Source of the DNA: Beroe forskalii
Lineage: Eukaryota > Ctenophora > Nuda > Beroida > Beroidae
DNA length: 64,000 nucleotides
Assembly: GCA_011033025.1 (NCBI GenBank)
Contig: WFMF01000197.1
Span: forward strand, 248,001-312,000
Direction of reading: 5' to 3'
Positions 30,591 through 43,576 of this stretch are shown in pieces. How positions within the stretch are numbered: the stretch's first letter is position 1; every line of letters starts with the position of its first letter. The translations under genes and the position numbers were made by a program. The notes beneath the pieces are model-generated. The model saw only the letters and a program-made list of their open reading frames with translations, was not told the origin of the DNA and did not search any database.

Positions 30591-33500
30591 CTTCCTGCAA
30601 CGAGCGATCAGAGTGTTAGGAAGCAGTTTAATAAGGAGTAATCCTACCACTTTTTACGTAGCATTGTTTTTCCGTACTACCTTATCGGACATAATTATCA
30701 CGGACATTACAGTCACGCTCAAGGGTGCCAAATACGTGAAAATATCGCCAAAAAGTACGACGTGTTGGCCACTGAAGGGAAGTACGCGTATTTTTCTCAC
30801 GAACTTCAACACGGATTCTGAATAGGGGTTGTTAAATACGTGAAGAAGTACGCGCACATGGGTTACCAAATATAACAAAACGATGGTATCGTAAACATTA
30901 AGAGTGCGCGGCGCGCGCGATCTATACATGACAATACAGCTTATTCGACGTTTAATGGTGGCGTGTCGAACTCATATATGCGCGGCTTTTCAATGCGCGG
31001 CGTAATAGTGCGCGGCTCGCTGCCTGTAATTAACAGGCAGCGAGCAGCCGCGCACATAACAAAAATTTTCAAAATTGAACTTGAAGGAGAAAAAGAACGA
31101 CAGCTTCTGCCAAAAAATCCGAATTGCATTTTGCCGTATTTAAAAAACCTTGATCACGCTCAGAGTGAATTTCACTGTCCGTGAAAATTAAGTCCGATTT
31201 ACCTATAAATTCCTCTATAAATTTCTAGGGTAAGGACGCAAAATGTTTGACTTAATCTCAAATAATAAATTTTTTATGGAAATTATGCTTCGTTTTCATG
31301 CTTAGTACTAATACTATACCTGCAATAAGGAAATTCATCATATTACTAGATCAATTAAGGATAAATATTGAAAGATCTTCAATTCAAGTATTCAAATCGT
31401 GGAAGAAAATGGGAAAAATCAAGCCGAATTTTTGAAATATGAAGTGGCAGGATTGAGCGTGAATATAATGACGTGAAGTTTTAGGTCCGTAAGGTAGTTA
31501 GAGGATGTTAATGAGTAGTTTGTTACCAGAACAGCTTGTCTCTATATAGTGCGCTGTCTCTTTACATTGCGGTAATCGGAGGGATGATTATGAACATTCG
31601 AGGGAGGTTCAGTGAGTTTAATTAACGAAGTACAAATGACGCGGTTGCCCGGTGGTTTTTCTAATGGATAGGAGAGATAGAGTTGCAATAGAACACAAGT
31701 GCCATGAGATGAAAATTTGACCATCAATATGAAAATTTCCATATACCGCATGATCTGTATATATTCTGCTTCTCCCCACTTGCTTTGAAACAATAGGTCA
31801 TCTTCAAATTTTCAAATGAATTTGTATCGGCGTACTATTTTCTACCCAACTAGAAAACGAAAGGGGGGTACGATTATGCTCCACTCCCCATTGAGTGCTC
31901 ATTCTGCATAGATTGGTACATAAATTGGCTTCGTATCTCTAACAGAAGATGCGATATTGCTTATCAACGTTTTTGTCCCATTTAGGAAGAAAAAGGGTCC
32001 AAAAAAACGTTCTAAAACCTACTATACATTCCGTTCACATCACACCATGTTACAGTTCGGGGCACATACGACCCTTACTAAACTCCCACACACAACGGAA
32101 GATGAAGTTACAGCAGTACCGTGCTCTTGACTTCTTCACTGTGCAATAGAAGAGCTCCCCAAGAGTTACCATTTGTCAGGGGTTCATCCAATAGAAGCGC
32201 GCAATATATATTCTAGGTTTCACAATAATCGTGAGATATCTACTATAAACCGCTCACTGTACTGCAGCGACGGATCTTTCGACTTTCACATCGAGTCTCA
32301 ACTCCAGCATCAGTAACAGCTCACTGTACGCATTATTCAAATTCTCACGCCGAGAGCGAAGCGCAGCCGCTTCGAAATAACGTCATTATCAAGACGTAAA
32401 ATGGTGGAGTTGGTGACGCTGAATGAGTCCTTTTCGCTGAATACACTGGCAATACTCTCTCTTTCTCTCTCTGTCTCTTGAGTTCGCAGATAACGGAGGG
32501 TTTTAAGTCACGTGACCTTCCCATATCACACCTGTCAAGAGGAAATGGACTATCTCAACCCACCTCACGTATCACTCGCACAGCAACTTACTGCTGCTCG
32601 AGAGCCTTTCAGTTGTGGTGGAGATGACGTCATTATCATAGCGCAGAGTGGTATGTTGATGATGCTGAATCGCGTACGCGGTTCGGAGAAATGTGGCGAA
32701 AATGTGGGAGGGAACGAAGTAAAACAGGCATAAAAGTGCTAGTGAGGATATAGTAAATTTTGGTGAGCTAGATTACAACACTCACTCTTACCTTTCCTGA
32801 ATTTGGTCAGATATTGTGATTCAAATATCGAAAAATGTCGGAATTTCGGAACTGTCAACAAAAAATAGTACCATTTCAGAAAAGGGCCAAAAATCTTCAA
32901 CAAAAATGGTACCATTTCCTCATTTCAGAAAATGAACAAAAATTCTGAACAAAATGGTACTAATTCCTTAATTCAGAAAAGGACCGAAAATCTTCAGCAA
33001 AAATGGTACCATTCCGTAAAAAAGCCAAAATCTTGAACAAAATCAATCATAAAACAGCAAAATTTAACTAAATTAAGCCCCAATGAACCCCCAAAAATTA
33101 TACCCCCATTTTGCAATTTTTCGATATCCACCGGGGGTTTGTGGGGTTGCCCCCCCTCATTGTAGCGAAAGAAAAGGTAAATCCGGTAAACCTTCTAAAA
33201 ATGTTCTAAAATTTCCTTAAAAACTATTGTACATACTATGGTGGTCAAGGACATTACTTTTCCTCCCCATGATAGTCCTATTGTTTTATCGAAATTCGGA
33301 TTTTCCAGAAACCTTATATGTTGATACCGCAACAGAAACCCTGAAAACTGAAACATTTAGTCTGAACGCCAATTCATCACAGTCGTTTGACTTTAAATTT
33401 CGGGGCGCTTGGTTTGATTTCAAGTCATAAGTATTATCATTACGAGTAGAGATATCGTGATAATATGTCGGAGACTTGAAACTTGAATCATCTGAGCGAA

Positions 33501-36180
33501 GGACAGACATGATTCCACTAAGCCGAGCTTGACTAACGTGAGAGGTGTAAGGGAGCAGTTGAATGAAAACGACATAAAAATGAACGACATAAAAATGAAC
33601 GACATAAAAATGAACGACAATGACTGACACAACACCAGCACATGTTTCAGATTTAACAGTATAGATATAAAAGGTAGTGTACACAAGCCACAACCAGCAA
33701 CCCTCATTATATAATTTAAATATCTGCTTACCATTCCCCCATTCCACGATGCCTTTTTTAAACAGGGGAGGAAATACCCGAGGAAACAAACATTTTGAGT
33801 TTCCTCGGATATTTCTCCCGAAGAACAAGGGACACTGAAATGCAAATGTTCATTACTACCAAGAATAAATGAATTTTGGAAGCGTGTTAGTCCCATTCAT
33901 AATATCAACATTTCTAATTATAGGTGAAAATGTCAAAATTGATGGCGAATGTCAACTTTCAGAGAACCCAGTTGTTTTTGAATGGCATTAATTGTTGAGT
34001 GAAATGAGAGGTTAATGGTGAAATATATTCTTTATTTGATTTACGGAACACCACACATGCCAACATTGCCAGCAGAAATTGACATTTCATTAAATAGCGA
34101 AGCCCGAAAAAGATTACAAAAGCAAAGCTTGAAAACGTGGCTTTTGTTTCGATATTATCAATGAAATTTTGGAATGTAGTAGTGGGAAGTTTTACTTTTG
34201 TTCCATATCGGGAGACTCAGTATAATTAAGATTCAGAGCAACTCTTGAAGTTTTTTCCGAAATCCTTTAAATAAGAGGGTGCAAAATGTCGTATGTCCGT
34301 TTTTAGTTTTTCGAATTTTTAAATCTCCACAAAATACTATTTAAGTCAAATGATGGTCAAATCTTTTGGATAATATGCGGGAGACATACAAGTCTCTTGG
34401 AACAGCAGTTTTCCTTATGGAACTAAGAGGTATAGTAATGGGACTATTTTAAATGCCTCCTAAAAATGTTTTTCTTCAGACATACGATGTTTGATTTTAT
34501 AGGGTATGGTCTGTTCAAGTAATTTATTGATCAACAAACTGGATTACCATTTTAGTTTTACTATTTTAGGTGGGACCAGAAATGGTATCACAATTCATGA
34601 AAGTGGCAAATAAATGACGATTCGCGCTTCAATCAGTTAATGAACAACACCAGTAAGATAGTATTAAGATGACTGAAGAATAACATTGATTTCAAAAGTA
34701 TATCTTTGTTTAGCTGTAATCAGTTATCAGCTTGTGATTAAGATTCCGAATTAAGATTTCTATCTCAGAGTACAGCGGTCTACGACTACGTACTATGGAT
34801 GAAGCTGTGCGAAGAAATTCTGGAGGCATGACCTACGCAATACCAAGTGGTCTGCTTGCATCCTGCAGTGCACCTTCTTGTCAATATAGTATTAGTGGTG
34901 CACTAGCTTACCCACAGATCCATTTGACATTGGAAAATCAGCGCGCAAGTTGACTGTAAGCTCACATGCTGATTGGAGCTGAAGAACTTCATGAAATTGA
35001 AAATCAAATGGATATGCTTATGTAAACCGTGCCGTGAATGCAACGAAGTATTCTTAAACTTTGAAAAGAAAGAATAAAAAGAGGGCTTTATTGAACAACT
35101 ACTGAGCTCACGTTGGGAAATCGCCTATTTCATGAAATGGTCAATATCATGAAGGTTTAACGTATGTTATTAGAACTTACTAGAAATATAACTGAAGTTT
35201 ATTAATTGCGATCGTAGTGGCAGTAGATTTACAACTTGATCAAAAGCAACACATTACCATCAACTTGGGCCGTAGTAGTATATACTGGGTGAGCTCAGCA
35301 AACTGACAGTTTATCATATGATAATGTGATTGGGTACATGTAAACGCCATGTTCACTCTATACTCCCGGCACAATTAATTGGCTGCACGAAGCCACGTCA
35401 TTTTCAGGACTTAAAACGGCGAATTGACGACTTAAACCGTCTAATGGCGGTGCAGGACATGTGCTCAATATTCACTAAAGACATAACAAGTGAGAAGATT
35501 AGTAAATTATACGGTATGTTAAGTATGTAACGACACAATTATAAGAGCTCCAGTGTTCATGGTGTTGGGTAAGGGGGTAGCTGAGGAGGAGGAGGAGGAG
35601 TTTTGCTTGTTAATTGGAGTTCGGGAGAGACGGAGAGAAGCAGGAGCAAGGGGAGATGTCAAATGTTGACATGTAATAACGTCATTGCTCCTCACAACAC
35701 CTGAACTAGCATAGAACACAGAGTCTCAAGTTGAATGGAGCGAACTTTTGGGTGACTAGGTGGAATCTACAGGAAATGTGAACAAAAAACGAGATATTAT
35801 TATGATATTCAAATTTCAATAAGATGATATTAATCCATTACAATCAACCGGGGTCCCAGAAAGCCAGAATACATTCCCGGTCTAGATTAATGAAAATTCT
35901 CGTTTTTCTAAAGCCGGACTATTAAATCAAGAGGCGTAAACATCGCATCATTATTACCAGGAAGTGTAGACCGAAGCCTCGACTGTTAATAGTAGGAAAC
36001 ACATAAGAATACGAAGATACCATTATGGCTAAATATGAATGGTTACGCAGCAAGATCAGAAGATGAAAGCACGAAATCCACGAGTGCAGTAGTACACGCG
36101 AAACACTATACAAACAACAAATAGGAAGCTCTTATGTAAACACGGCAACAAAATGTAACGAAAGTGACAGGTCTGCCCCC
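30591..36180. other. Long stretch without a supported gene
   Basis: This holds the 5' flank of the homeobox gene. Small features are: a GC-rich hairpin at 31,008-31,054; a CT-rich run at 32,455-32,480; four diverged units of about 58 bp with AAAATGGTACCATTTC at 32,860-33,050; four copies of the 15-bp unit AACGACATAAAAATG at 33,555-33,620; and a GAG run at 35,580-35,600. ORFs at 33,286-33,896 and 35,330-35,530 show no recognisable domain. Confidence 0.5.
31008..31054. repeat. GC-rich imperfect hairpin
   Basis: GTGCGCGGCT..CGCTGCCTGT around an AATT centre pairs with ACAGGCAGCG..AGCCGCGCAC, with a 3-nt bulge on the right arm. It sits in AT-rich DNA about 420 bp upstream of the homeobox start codon. 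Confidence 0.7.
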
Positions 36181-36255
36181 CTGGAGATGATATTAGGTAC
36201 TCACCCTAACTGAATTAGAGGTAACATCATCACGATTGACGCGTCCCCCGCGTGT

Positions 36256-36362
36256 CACGTGACTTTGACCACGTGATTCCTGATACTTTGCACGTGGCCG
36301 GTGCTTGACATCGGTCCGGTGCTATGGCAGCGTACCACGTGACTCTGACGTCATGTCACGTG
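36256..36362. promoter_or_regulatory. Cluster of five CACGTG E-boxes and one CRE
   Basis: CACGTG occurs at 36,256, 36,270, 36,291, 36,336 and 36,357, and the full CRE TGACGTCA at 36,346. Several are in the extended form GTCACGTGAC or GTCACGTGAT preferred by USF/MITF/TFEB-type bHLH-zip factors. The local GC content is above that of the flanks. It is probably a promoter or enhancer, though the gene served is unclear. A further AGTCACGTGAC lies at about 32,508. Confidence 0.55.
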
Positions 36363-38204
36363 ATGTAGCTCAGGCTCTTTGGGCGCTATCCTGCAAATTA
36401 CGTAAACTGATTGAGTTCAATTTGGTCTGACCTAACCAGTCTGGACTGCTACAATTCATTATGTTAAACTACTATTACCCTTTACTAAACCAATATTTCA
36501 TTTTGCTCGGCGCCCACAAGCTAAAATGCCTTGAAAAACAAGGAAAAAAATCCCGCATTCTCAATCTAGAGAAAAACGTATATAGTATTTGGTAGCCGGT
36601 AGGTATGGCCCATGGAAACCCCAGGGCCAGGCCAAACCTACTATGTTTAAATTTTCAATCATTCAAATTCAATAGTTTAATGTTTAACAAGGCAGTTCCT
36701 ACGTCCTAGATAATAGATATAATTTAATAATATACCTGTTACCCAATTGTCAGCGCTAAGCAATAAAAGGTACCCACGGTCGATCAAAATCAAATGGAAT
36801 TGTTCGATCGATCAACTGTATTCTATCGTTTTTTGCCTTTGATCGAGTGATAAATAAACGCCTAATTAAACAATAAACTATTGAATAATTACAAACAATT
36901 ATCAGTAGCTCCCTCTCCCCTATCTGATGTAAACAATAATCCCAAATACTCAGTTGAAATTAACGCACGGGAATGGTTCCATATTAATAATCAAAAAGAT
37001 GAGGTAGCAGTGTTTTTACAATAATTTTAAGGTTCTCAAAATATCTGTATTCCACAACCCAAGGGATCCTGGAATCGGGGACCGAGAATTCGGCGACATT
37101 ATATTCCACACGGTATTTTAAGGGCTCAGATATCTAAATTAGTAAATTAGGAATTCCTGTGGAATTCGACAGCCCGTATGGGGTCTTTAGGGACTAACAA
37201 CGATAATTTTCAAAGCTATGATTTTGAATTCTTAGAAATAGATGATAGGACATTCTAAATTTTGAGGTTGCACTACATCAGACGTCCGTCTAGGTACTTA
37301 CTTCTAGTTGCTGAAGCCTCTTTAGTCTTGAAGTGTACAACTACACTCTCCTGGAATTCTTGACCATACTCTACTACTCTAGGTCTTGTACTCCAATGGC
37401 TCACTTCCAAACCTTATAAAAATAATATTTTATCAGCTTCAATTATAACTTCAATTATAACTTTAATATTTACTTCCTGAATGGTTAACAAGGGGTTTAT
37501 AGCTAAATCGCACCTGTGGGAAAAAATAGACTAAACACTGCAGACGAGCACTTTCATAAACTCAAGGCAAATCAGTGCAGTAGATTTTGACATGGCCAGG
37601 ACTTATTGATTAGCTAGGTTCGGACTAACAAGATGCTATTGGGGTCATTCATAAGGGACGTCGGCAACGAGGGTGAGGAAGAGTCTGGCCAATGCGGACA
37701 TAGGGGGAGGGCCAGGGGGCGTTAGGCCAAATGCGGACGTTAGGTACAGGCATTTTTGTCGATTTGAGGGGCATTTCACTAGAAAATCGCGGAATTTCGT
37801 GCCACAAACTGATGACTGAAAAATTTTGTGGAAAAGTGCGGACGTTTGCGGACAGGGGGAGAGAAGGGGTCTATAATAGCCGAGAAGGGGTCCATAGAAA
37901 CAAAGAATGGCCGAAATTTTGTCATATGTGGACCGGATCACAAGTAAATAGTGCGCGGCTTCGCGCAAATCAACTTTCTATAAATTTTGAAGCCACAAAT
38001 TCAATATTAGTTGTCAGCACTACAAATGCGCGTCACGCCGCGCGCGCAAGGCCCACAAAAATAACATCCATGTTCGTTCCATGGCCGAATTACAAATTTC
38101 AAGAGTAGAAGGGACACGGGTTACATCGGCCATCGTGCAATGGTAGACTTTTTTCGAAAGATGGTTTGGGTAACTGCTTAGTGAGTTTGACAACAGCAAC
38201 CATG
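36363..38204. other. Spacer with a GCGGACGT-type MITE fragment
   Basis: No gene supported. The region 37,640-37,940 is a diverged copy of the element at 20,078-20,402 (GGGGTCATTCATAAGGGACG start, TGCGGACGT repeats). Confidence 0.5.
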
Positions 38205-39517
38205 TCCTCAGTCAACTCGATGATTACTTTTACCGATATCAGTGAAAGTTAGATGCTTACTTGATGCACCAGACAGTACATCTAGGCGTCCATGAGGTTC
38301 ATTGGCTGAAAATGAAATTATAGAATATCTCTAAATAAAGCATTTTGTGGAATAACAGGATTTTATATTGAAGTACCATAAGTAACAGATTTCATATGAA
38401 TTTATGCATTTAAAGCATAGAAACAATAATATAAATAATTGAGAAAATTTTCAAATGTTCATTTCATGTATACAATTTACAAAATCGAAGCGTAAAATAA
38501 AATTGAATAACCAACAGTAAAACTCAGTTAATTTTCTATTTAAATCCAGGCATGACTGACTGATGTTTGATCATGGCAAATTAAAAAAATATCGGATTCA
38601 TGGATTGTCAATAGAATACATATTGCAATAGGCATTGCAATTTGGCATTGTATAGCATAGGCCATAGCATTGTACATAGTGTAATACACTGCATAAGAAA
38701 GGTATACGTAATCTCATTGTTAAACATATCATCTGGCCATTTTGTTCATTAATTATTCGGTGATTAACAAAATTCCTAAATTGTTTTAATGGACTATCAT
38801 TTTGAATTCGTACAATTTAAAAACTTAATCAATAGTCGAGCAAAAACAGGCTTTGGGCTAATAATTGTCGCAACTGTATCAAGCTTTCAGCTGCATTCTA
38901 CTGATAGCGATCCGAGTCAAATCTTCTCATTGAAAATGAAGCTCCTCTGCTGAAGTGAAACGATATACCGTAGTATTTTGTGTATTTCAAGAAGTAAAGT
39001 CAGGATCAACTGTTCAAGTGACTGGAGTGCCATCCTCAGAAAATCAATCACAAAAAGAATCATAATCGTCGCATGATCTTACCGGAGAAACGGATCTTGA
39101 TTTGTTCATCATCTCTGTAACATAATTCATGACTCGACTGATTCATTATTCTCAAGAATAACGTTGTTTGATCATCTCCGCAATGCATAGGGGCGTAGGG
39201 GGTCTTTTGCCGAATGCGGACTTGGTCGATTTGACAAGCATTTCGCTTGAAAACCGACGATTTTTCAGAATTTGGACTTATTTTGTCGACATTATGACAA
39301 ATAATCAAGTTTATTTTGTCGCAATAAAGCAATAATTAGGACAATGGGCATAACAATGTGGACGCAAAAAATCTTCGAGATGAAAATGGATATGTACGGG
39401 GGAGACGGTGTTTGAGGTTGCGGATAAGGGAAAGGGGGTCTTAAAGAGCCAAAAGCCATGCGTCCTTATCTTGATTGGTTCGCGTTATCTTTCTCAATTT
39501 GATTGGTGCAGCAGTTT

Positions 39518-40680
39518 CTAGGTCTCCGATTGGTGGACTCTATTCAGGTCCTCCCCGGTGACTCTTGCTTCCAGATACTCTATCTTCCTTTCCAGTGTCG
39601 TCAGCTTCTCGTTTAGCTGTGCTAGTTTCGATCTGCGGAGAGATCTGGTCATACTGTGCAAAACTAGACTAGAGGAAGGCTAGGGGAATTTTACTGATGC
39701 GCATTAGATTTGCAAATCGAACAGTAATTGTATGATGCAATGAGATGACTATGAATCGGTTATATTAAATTTGAACTACCTTTACTTAACTTAAATTATA
39801 ATCGGTACTTTTCTAATAGTCAAAATTCGAATTTTTGACTAAAATTTGGCAAACCATAATAATCACCGACAATAGAAAAAGTCGAATATCATTTTCCGTG
39901 AAATTTTCGAGATTCATTGCAATCCATTTTCGAGATTCATAGCAAATTGGAGGAGTCAGTTACACTAAAATGTCGGTATTCCAACACCGTCGCCGTTTGT
40001 TTAGGGATCGGTAACTCATCAATTTCCCTGCACAATTTAACCCTCCAATCAAGTTGACACCGGGACACAGTAGATATCTTTGTTGAGGGCGATCTATAAA
40101 GGACGTCCGCAATGAGGGAGGGGGTGTTTGGAAAAATGCGGACGCCCGCACTTTATAGAACCTTCTGACGTTTTCATGCGGGTCTATAATGTATAGACAC
40201 TTGCCTGATTGGGTCCATATTGGTTTAGACCCTCGCCCTACGGGCTTGGGCCAAAACCGGATACATCCCTCGGGCTAACGCCCTCGGGAAGTATCCCAAA
40301 ATGGACCCGATAGGCGTGTGTCTATGTATTTAATATAGACATTTTGGTCGATTTTACGGTTATTTCTGAAAATGTCAAAACATTTCAAAGGGGCCTATGT
40401 TAACACAGGCCCTTTCTATGTTTAGGTCACGATGTATGTCCTATTCCATTGTATTTACTACGTTACAGTATTAAAGTAGCTCTTCTCCCTCCCCTACCTG
40501 ATGAAAACAATCCCGAATACTGTACCTAGCTAACTCAGTTAGTATCCCGTACCTGGCACTCATATCGAAGTTGTTGAGGAAGTGGGCAATACGCATGATG
40601 CTCGTAGTTATCACCTGGATCAGTTCTCTGTTGTCCCAGTCAGCCTGAATCTGGTCCTGCACGGTAACTACACTAGACAT
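39518..40680 (-). CDS. BRK1: BRK1/HSPC300, WAVE regulatory complex subunit, copy 1
   Basis: Two minus-strand exons, 40680-40553 and 39632-39518, join in phase 2 to give 80 residues. Exon 1 encodes QADWDNRELIQVITTSIMRI, then HFLNNFDMSAR. Exon 2 encodes SKLAQLNEKLTTLERKIEYL, then EARVTGEDLN. This matches BRK1 across its whole length (animal proteins are about 75 residues): N-terminal W-x-N-R-E, the helix with I-T-x-S-I, FDMS, and the L-N-E-K-L-T-x-L-E-R coiled coil. BRK1 stabilises the WAVE complex, which activates Arp2/3-driven actin branching at the membrane. The intron holds a MITE and GCGGACGT-type fragments. Both splice sites are canonical. Confidence 0.93.
40160..40345 (+). mobile_element. 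MITE copy 2 (GGGTCCAT family) in BRK1 intron
   Basis: Same element as at 10,520-10,700, inverted: TATAGACACTTGCCTGATTG at the left and GACCCGATAGGCGTGTGTCT at the right, with the CCCTCGCCCTACGGGC core. Confidence 0.7.
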
Positions 40681-42335
40681 GCCTGGGGCACGGTTATATC
40701 TGCCAATCTTGCTTAAATTTCTAAATATAATTTCACTGAAGTTCCTTATTATGATATAACGTTCAAATTATGTGACATAATTTTGGCTCAATTGAAAATA
40801 CAGTATGCCATCTAAACGTATGCTAGAAACAGGCTGAAATGAGGATTATACAATTTCACAATTCAGGCTCCATATTTGGAAACGTTCAGTTGCAGAAATT
40901 ATTGTCCATCCGGTTTGCAGTTAACTTCTATACTAATGAACCCCATTTTAAAGCAAACTTAGTGTTTGTGAAACATTTCACAGTTCAAAAACGTTTAGTA
41001 TTACCTCAGTCAACTCTGATTACTTTTACCGATATCAGTGAAAGTTAGATGCTTACCTGATGCACCAGACAGTACATCTAGGCGTCCATGAGGTTCATTG
41101 GCTGAAAATGAAATTAGAGAATATCTCTAAATAAAGCATTTTGTGGAATAACAGGATTTTATATTGAAGTACCATAAGTAACAGATTTCATATGAAATTA
41201 TGCATTTAAAGCATAGAAACAATAATATAAATAATTGAGAAAATTTTCAAATGTTCATTTCATGTATACAATTTACAAAATCGAAGCGTAAAATAAAATT
41301 GAATAACCAACAGTAAAACTCAGTTAATTTTCTATTTAAATCCAGGCATGACTGACTGATGTTTGATCATGGCAAATTAAAAGAATATCGGATTCATGGA
41401 TTGTCAATAGAATACATATTGCAATAGGCATTGCAATTTGGCATTGTATAGCATAGGCCATAGCATTGTACATAGTGTAATACACTGCATAAGAAAGGTT
41501 AGAAGGTATACGTAATCTCATTGTTAAACATATCATCTAGCCATTTTGTTCATTAATTATTCGGTGATTAACAAAATTCCTAAATTGTTTTAATGGACTA
41601 TCATTTTGAATTCGTACAATTTAAAAACTTAATCAATAGTCGATCAAAAACAGGCTTTGGGCTAATAATTGTCGCAACTGTATCAAGCTTTCAGCTGCAT
41701 TCTACTGATAGCGATCCGAGTCAAATCTTCTCATTGAAAATGAAGCTCCTCTGCTGAAGTAAAACGATATACCGTAGTATTTTGTGTATTTTAAGAAGTA
41801 TAGTCAGGATCAACTGTTCAAGGTCATAAGTGACTGGAGTGCCATCCTCAAAAAATCAATCACAAAAAGAATCATAATCGTCGCATGATCTTACCGGAGA
41901 AACGGATCTTGATTTGTTCATCATCTCTGTAACATAATTCATGACTCGACTGATTCATTATTCTCAAGAATAACGTTGTTTGATCATCTCCGCAAAGCAT
42001 AGGGACGTAGGGGGTCTTTTGCCGAATGCGGACTTGGTCGATTTGACAAGCATTTCGCTTGAAAACCGACGATTTTCAGAATTTGGACTTATTTTGTCGA
42101 CATTATGACAAATAATCAAGTTTATTTTGTCGCAATAAAGCAATAATTAGGACAATGGGCATAACAATGTGGACGCAAAAATCTTCGAGATGAAAATGGA
42201 TATGTACGGGGGAGACGGTGTTTGAGGTTGCGGATAAGGGAAAGGGGGTCTTAAAGAGCCAAAAGCCATGCGTCCTTATCATGATTGGTTGGTGTTATCT
42301 TTCCGAACATCTCGATTTGATTGGTGCAGCAGTTT

Positions 42336-43521
42336 CTAGGTCTCCGATTGGTGTACTCTATTGAGGTCCTCCCCGGTGACTCTTGCTTCCAGATACTCTA
42401 TCTTCCTTTCCAGTGTCGTCAGCTTCTCGTTCAGCTGTGCTAGTTTCGATCTGCGGAAAGATCTGGTCATACTGTGCAAAACTAGACTAGAGGAAGGCTA
42501 GGGGAATTTTACTGATGCGCATTAGATTTGCAAATCGAACAGTAATTGTATGATGCAATGAGATGACTATGAATCGGTTATATTAAATTTGAACTACCTT
42601 AACTTAACTTAAATTATAATCGGTACTTTTCTAATAGTCAAAATTCGAATTTTTGACTAAAATTTGGCAAACCATAATAATCACCGACAATAGAAAAAGT
42701 CGAATATCATTTTCTTGGTAGGTTTTCCGTGAAATTTTCGAGATTCATTGCAATCCATTTTCGAGATTCATAGCAAATTGGAGGAATCAGTTACACTAAA
42801 ATGTCGGTATTCCAACACCGTCGCCGTTTGTTTAGGGATCGGTAACTCATCAATTTCCCTGCACAATTTAACCCTCCAATCAAGTTGACACCGGGACACA
42901 GTAGTTATCTTTGTTGAGGGCGATCTATAAAGGACGTCCGCAATGAGGGAGGGGGTGTTTGGAAAAATGCGGACGCCCGCACTTTATAGTACTTTATAGA
43001 ACCCTCTGACGTTTTCATGCGGGTCTATAATATATAGACACTTGCCTAATCGGGTCCATATTGGTTTAGACCCTCGCCCTACGGGCTCGGGCCAAAACCG
43101 GATACCTCCCTCGGGCTAACGCCCTCGGGAAGTATCCCAAAATGGACCCGATAGGCGCGTGCCTATGTATTTGATATAGACATTTTGGTCGATTTTACGG
43201 TTATTTCTGAAAATGTCAAAACATTTCAAAGGGGCCTATGTTAACACAGGCCCTTTCTATGTTTAGGTCACGATGCATGTCCTATTCCATTGTATTTACT
43301 ACGTTACAGTATTAAAGTAGCTCCTCTCCCTCCCCTAGCTGATGAAAACAATCCCGAATACTGTACCTAGCTAACTCAGTTAGTATCCCGTACCTGGCAC
43401 TCATATCGAAGTTGTTGAGGAAGTGGGCAATACGCATGATGCTCGTAGTTATCACCTGGATCAGTTCTCTGTTGTCCCAGTCAGCCTGAATCTGGTCCTG
43501 CACGGTAACTACACTAGACAT
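42336..43521 (-). CDS. BRK1: BRK1/HSPC300, WAVE regulatory complex subunit, copy 2
   Basis: Exons 43521-43394 and 42450-42336 join in phase 2 and encode the same 80 residues as copy 1. Differences in exon 2 are synonymous (for example CTG/CTC leucine and GTC/GTA valine), while the flanking introns carry several substitutions and small indels. This suggests selection on the protein or conversion of the exons. About 55 nt upstream of the ATG the 5' flank is split by a 3.6-kb fold-back element, so copy 2 has lost its close contact with the promoter region that copy 1 keeps. Role as for copy 1. Confidence 0.92.
43010..43195 (+). mobile_element. MITE copy 3 (GGGTCCAT family)
   Basis: The duplicate of the copy in BRK1 copy 1, at the same place in the intron. 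It has point differences (CTAATCG for CTGATTG, GGCGCGTGCC for GGCGTGTGTC). Confidence 0.7.
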
Positions 43522-43576
43522 GCCTGGGGCACGGTTATATCTGTCAATCTTGCTTAAATTTCTAAATATAATTTTA

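Larger units (their letters stand above)
38205..41003. repeat. Segmental duplication, unit 1 (BRK1 copy 1)
   Basis: This 2.8-kb block is repeated almost unchanged at 41,004-47,446, where a 3.6-kb element interrupts it. Shared landmarks include GATTACTTTTACCGATATCA at the left end and the 3' side AAAACGTTTAGTATTA. A run CCTCAGTCAACTC occurs both at the left edge and at the junction, consistent with unequal exchange at short homology. Confidence 0.9.

Noticed and set aside
33286-33896. Two overlapping minus ORFs of 158-180 codons
   Set aside because: Low-complexity residues from a 15-bp repeat and no recognisable domain.
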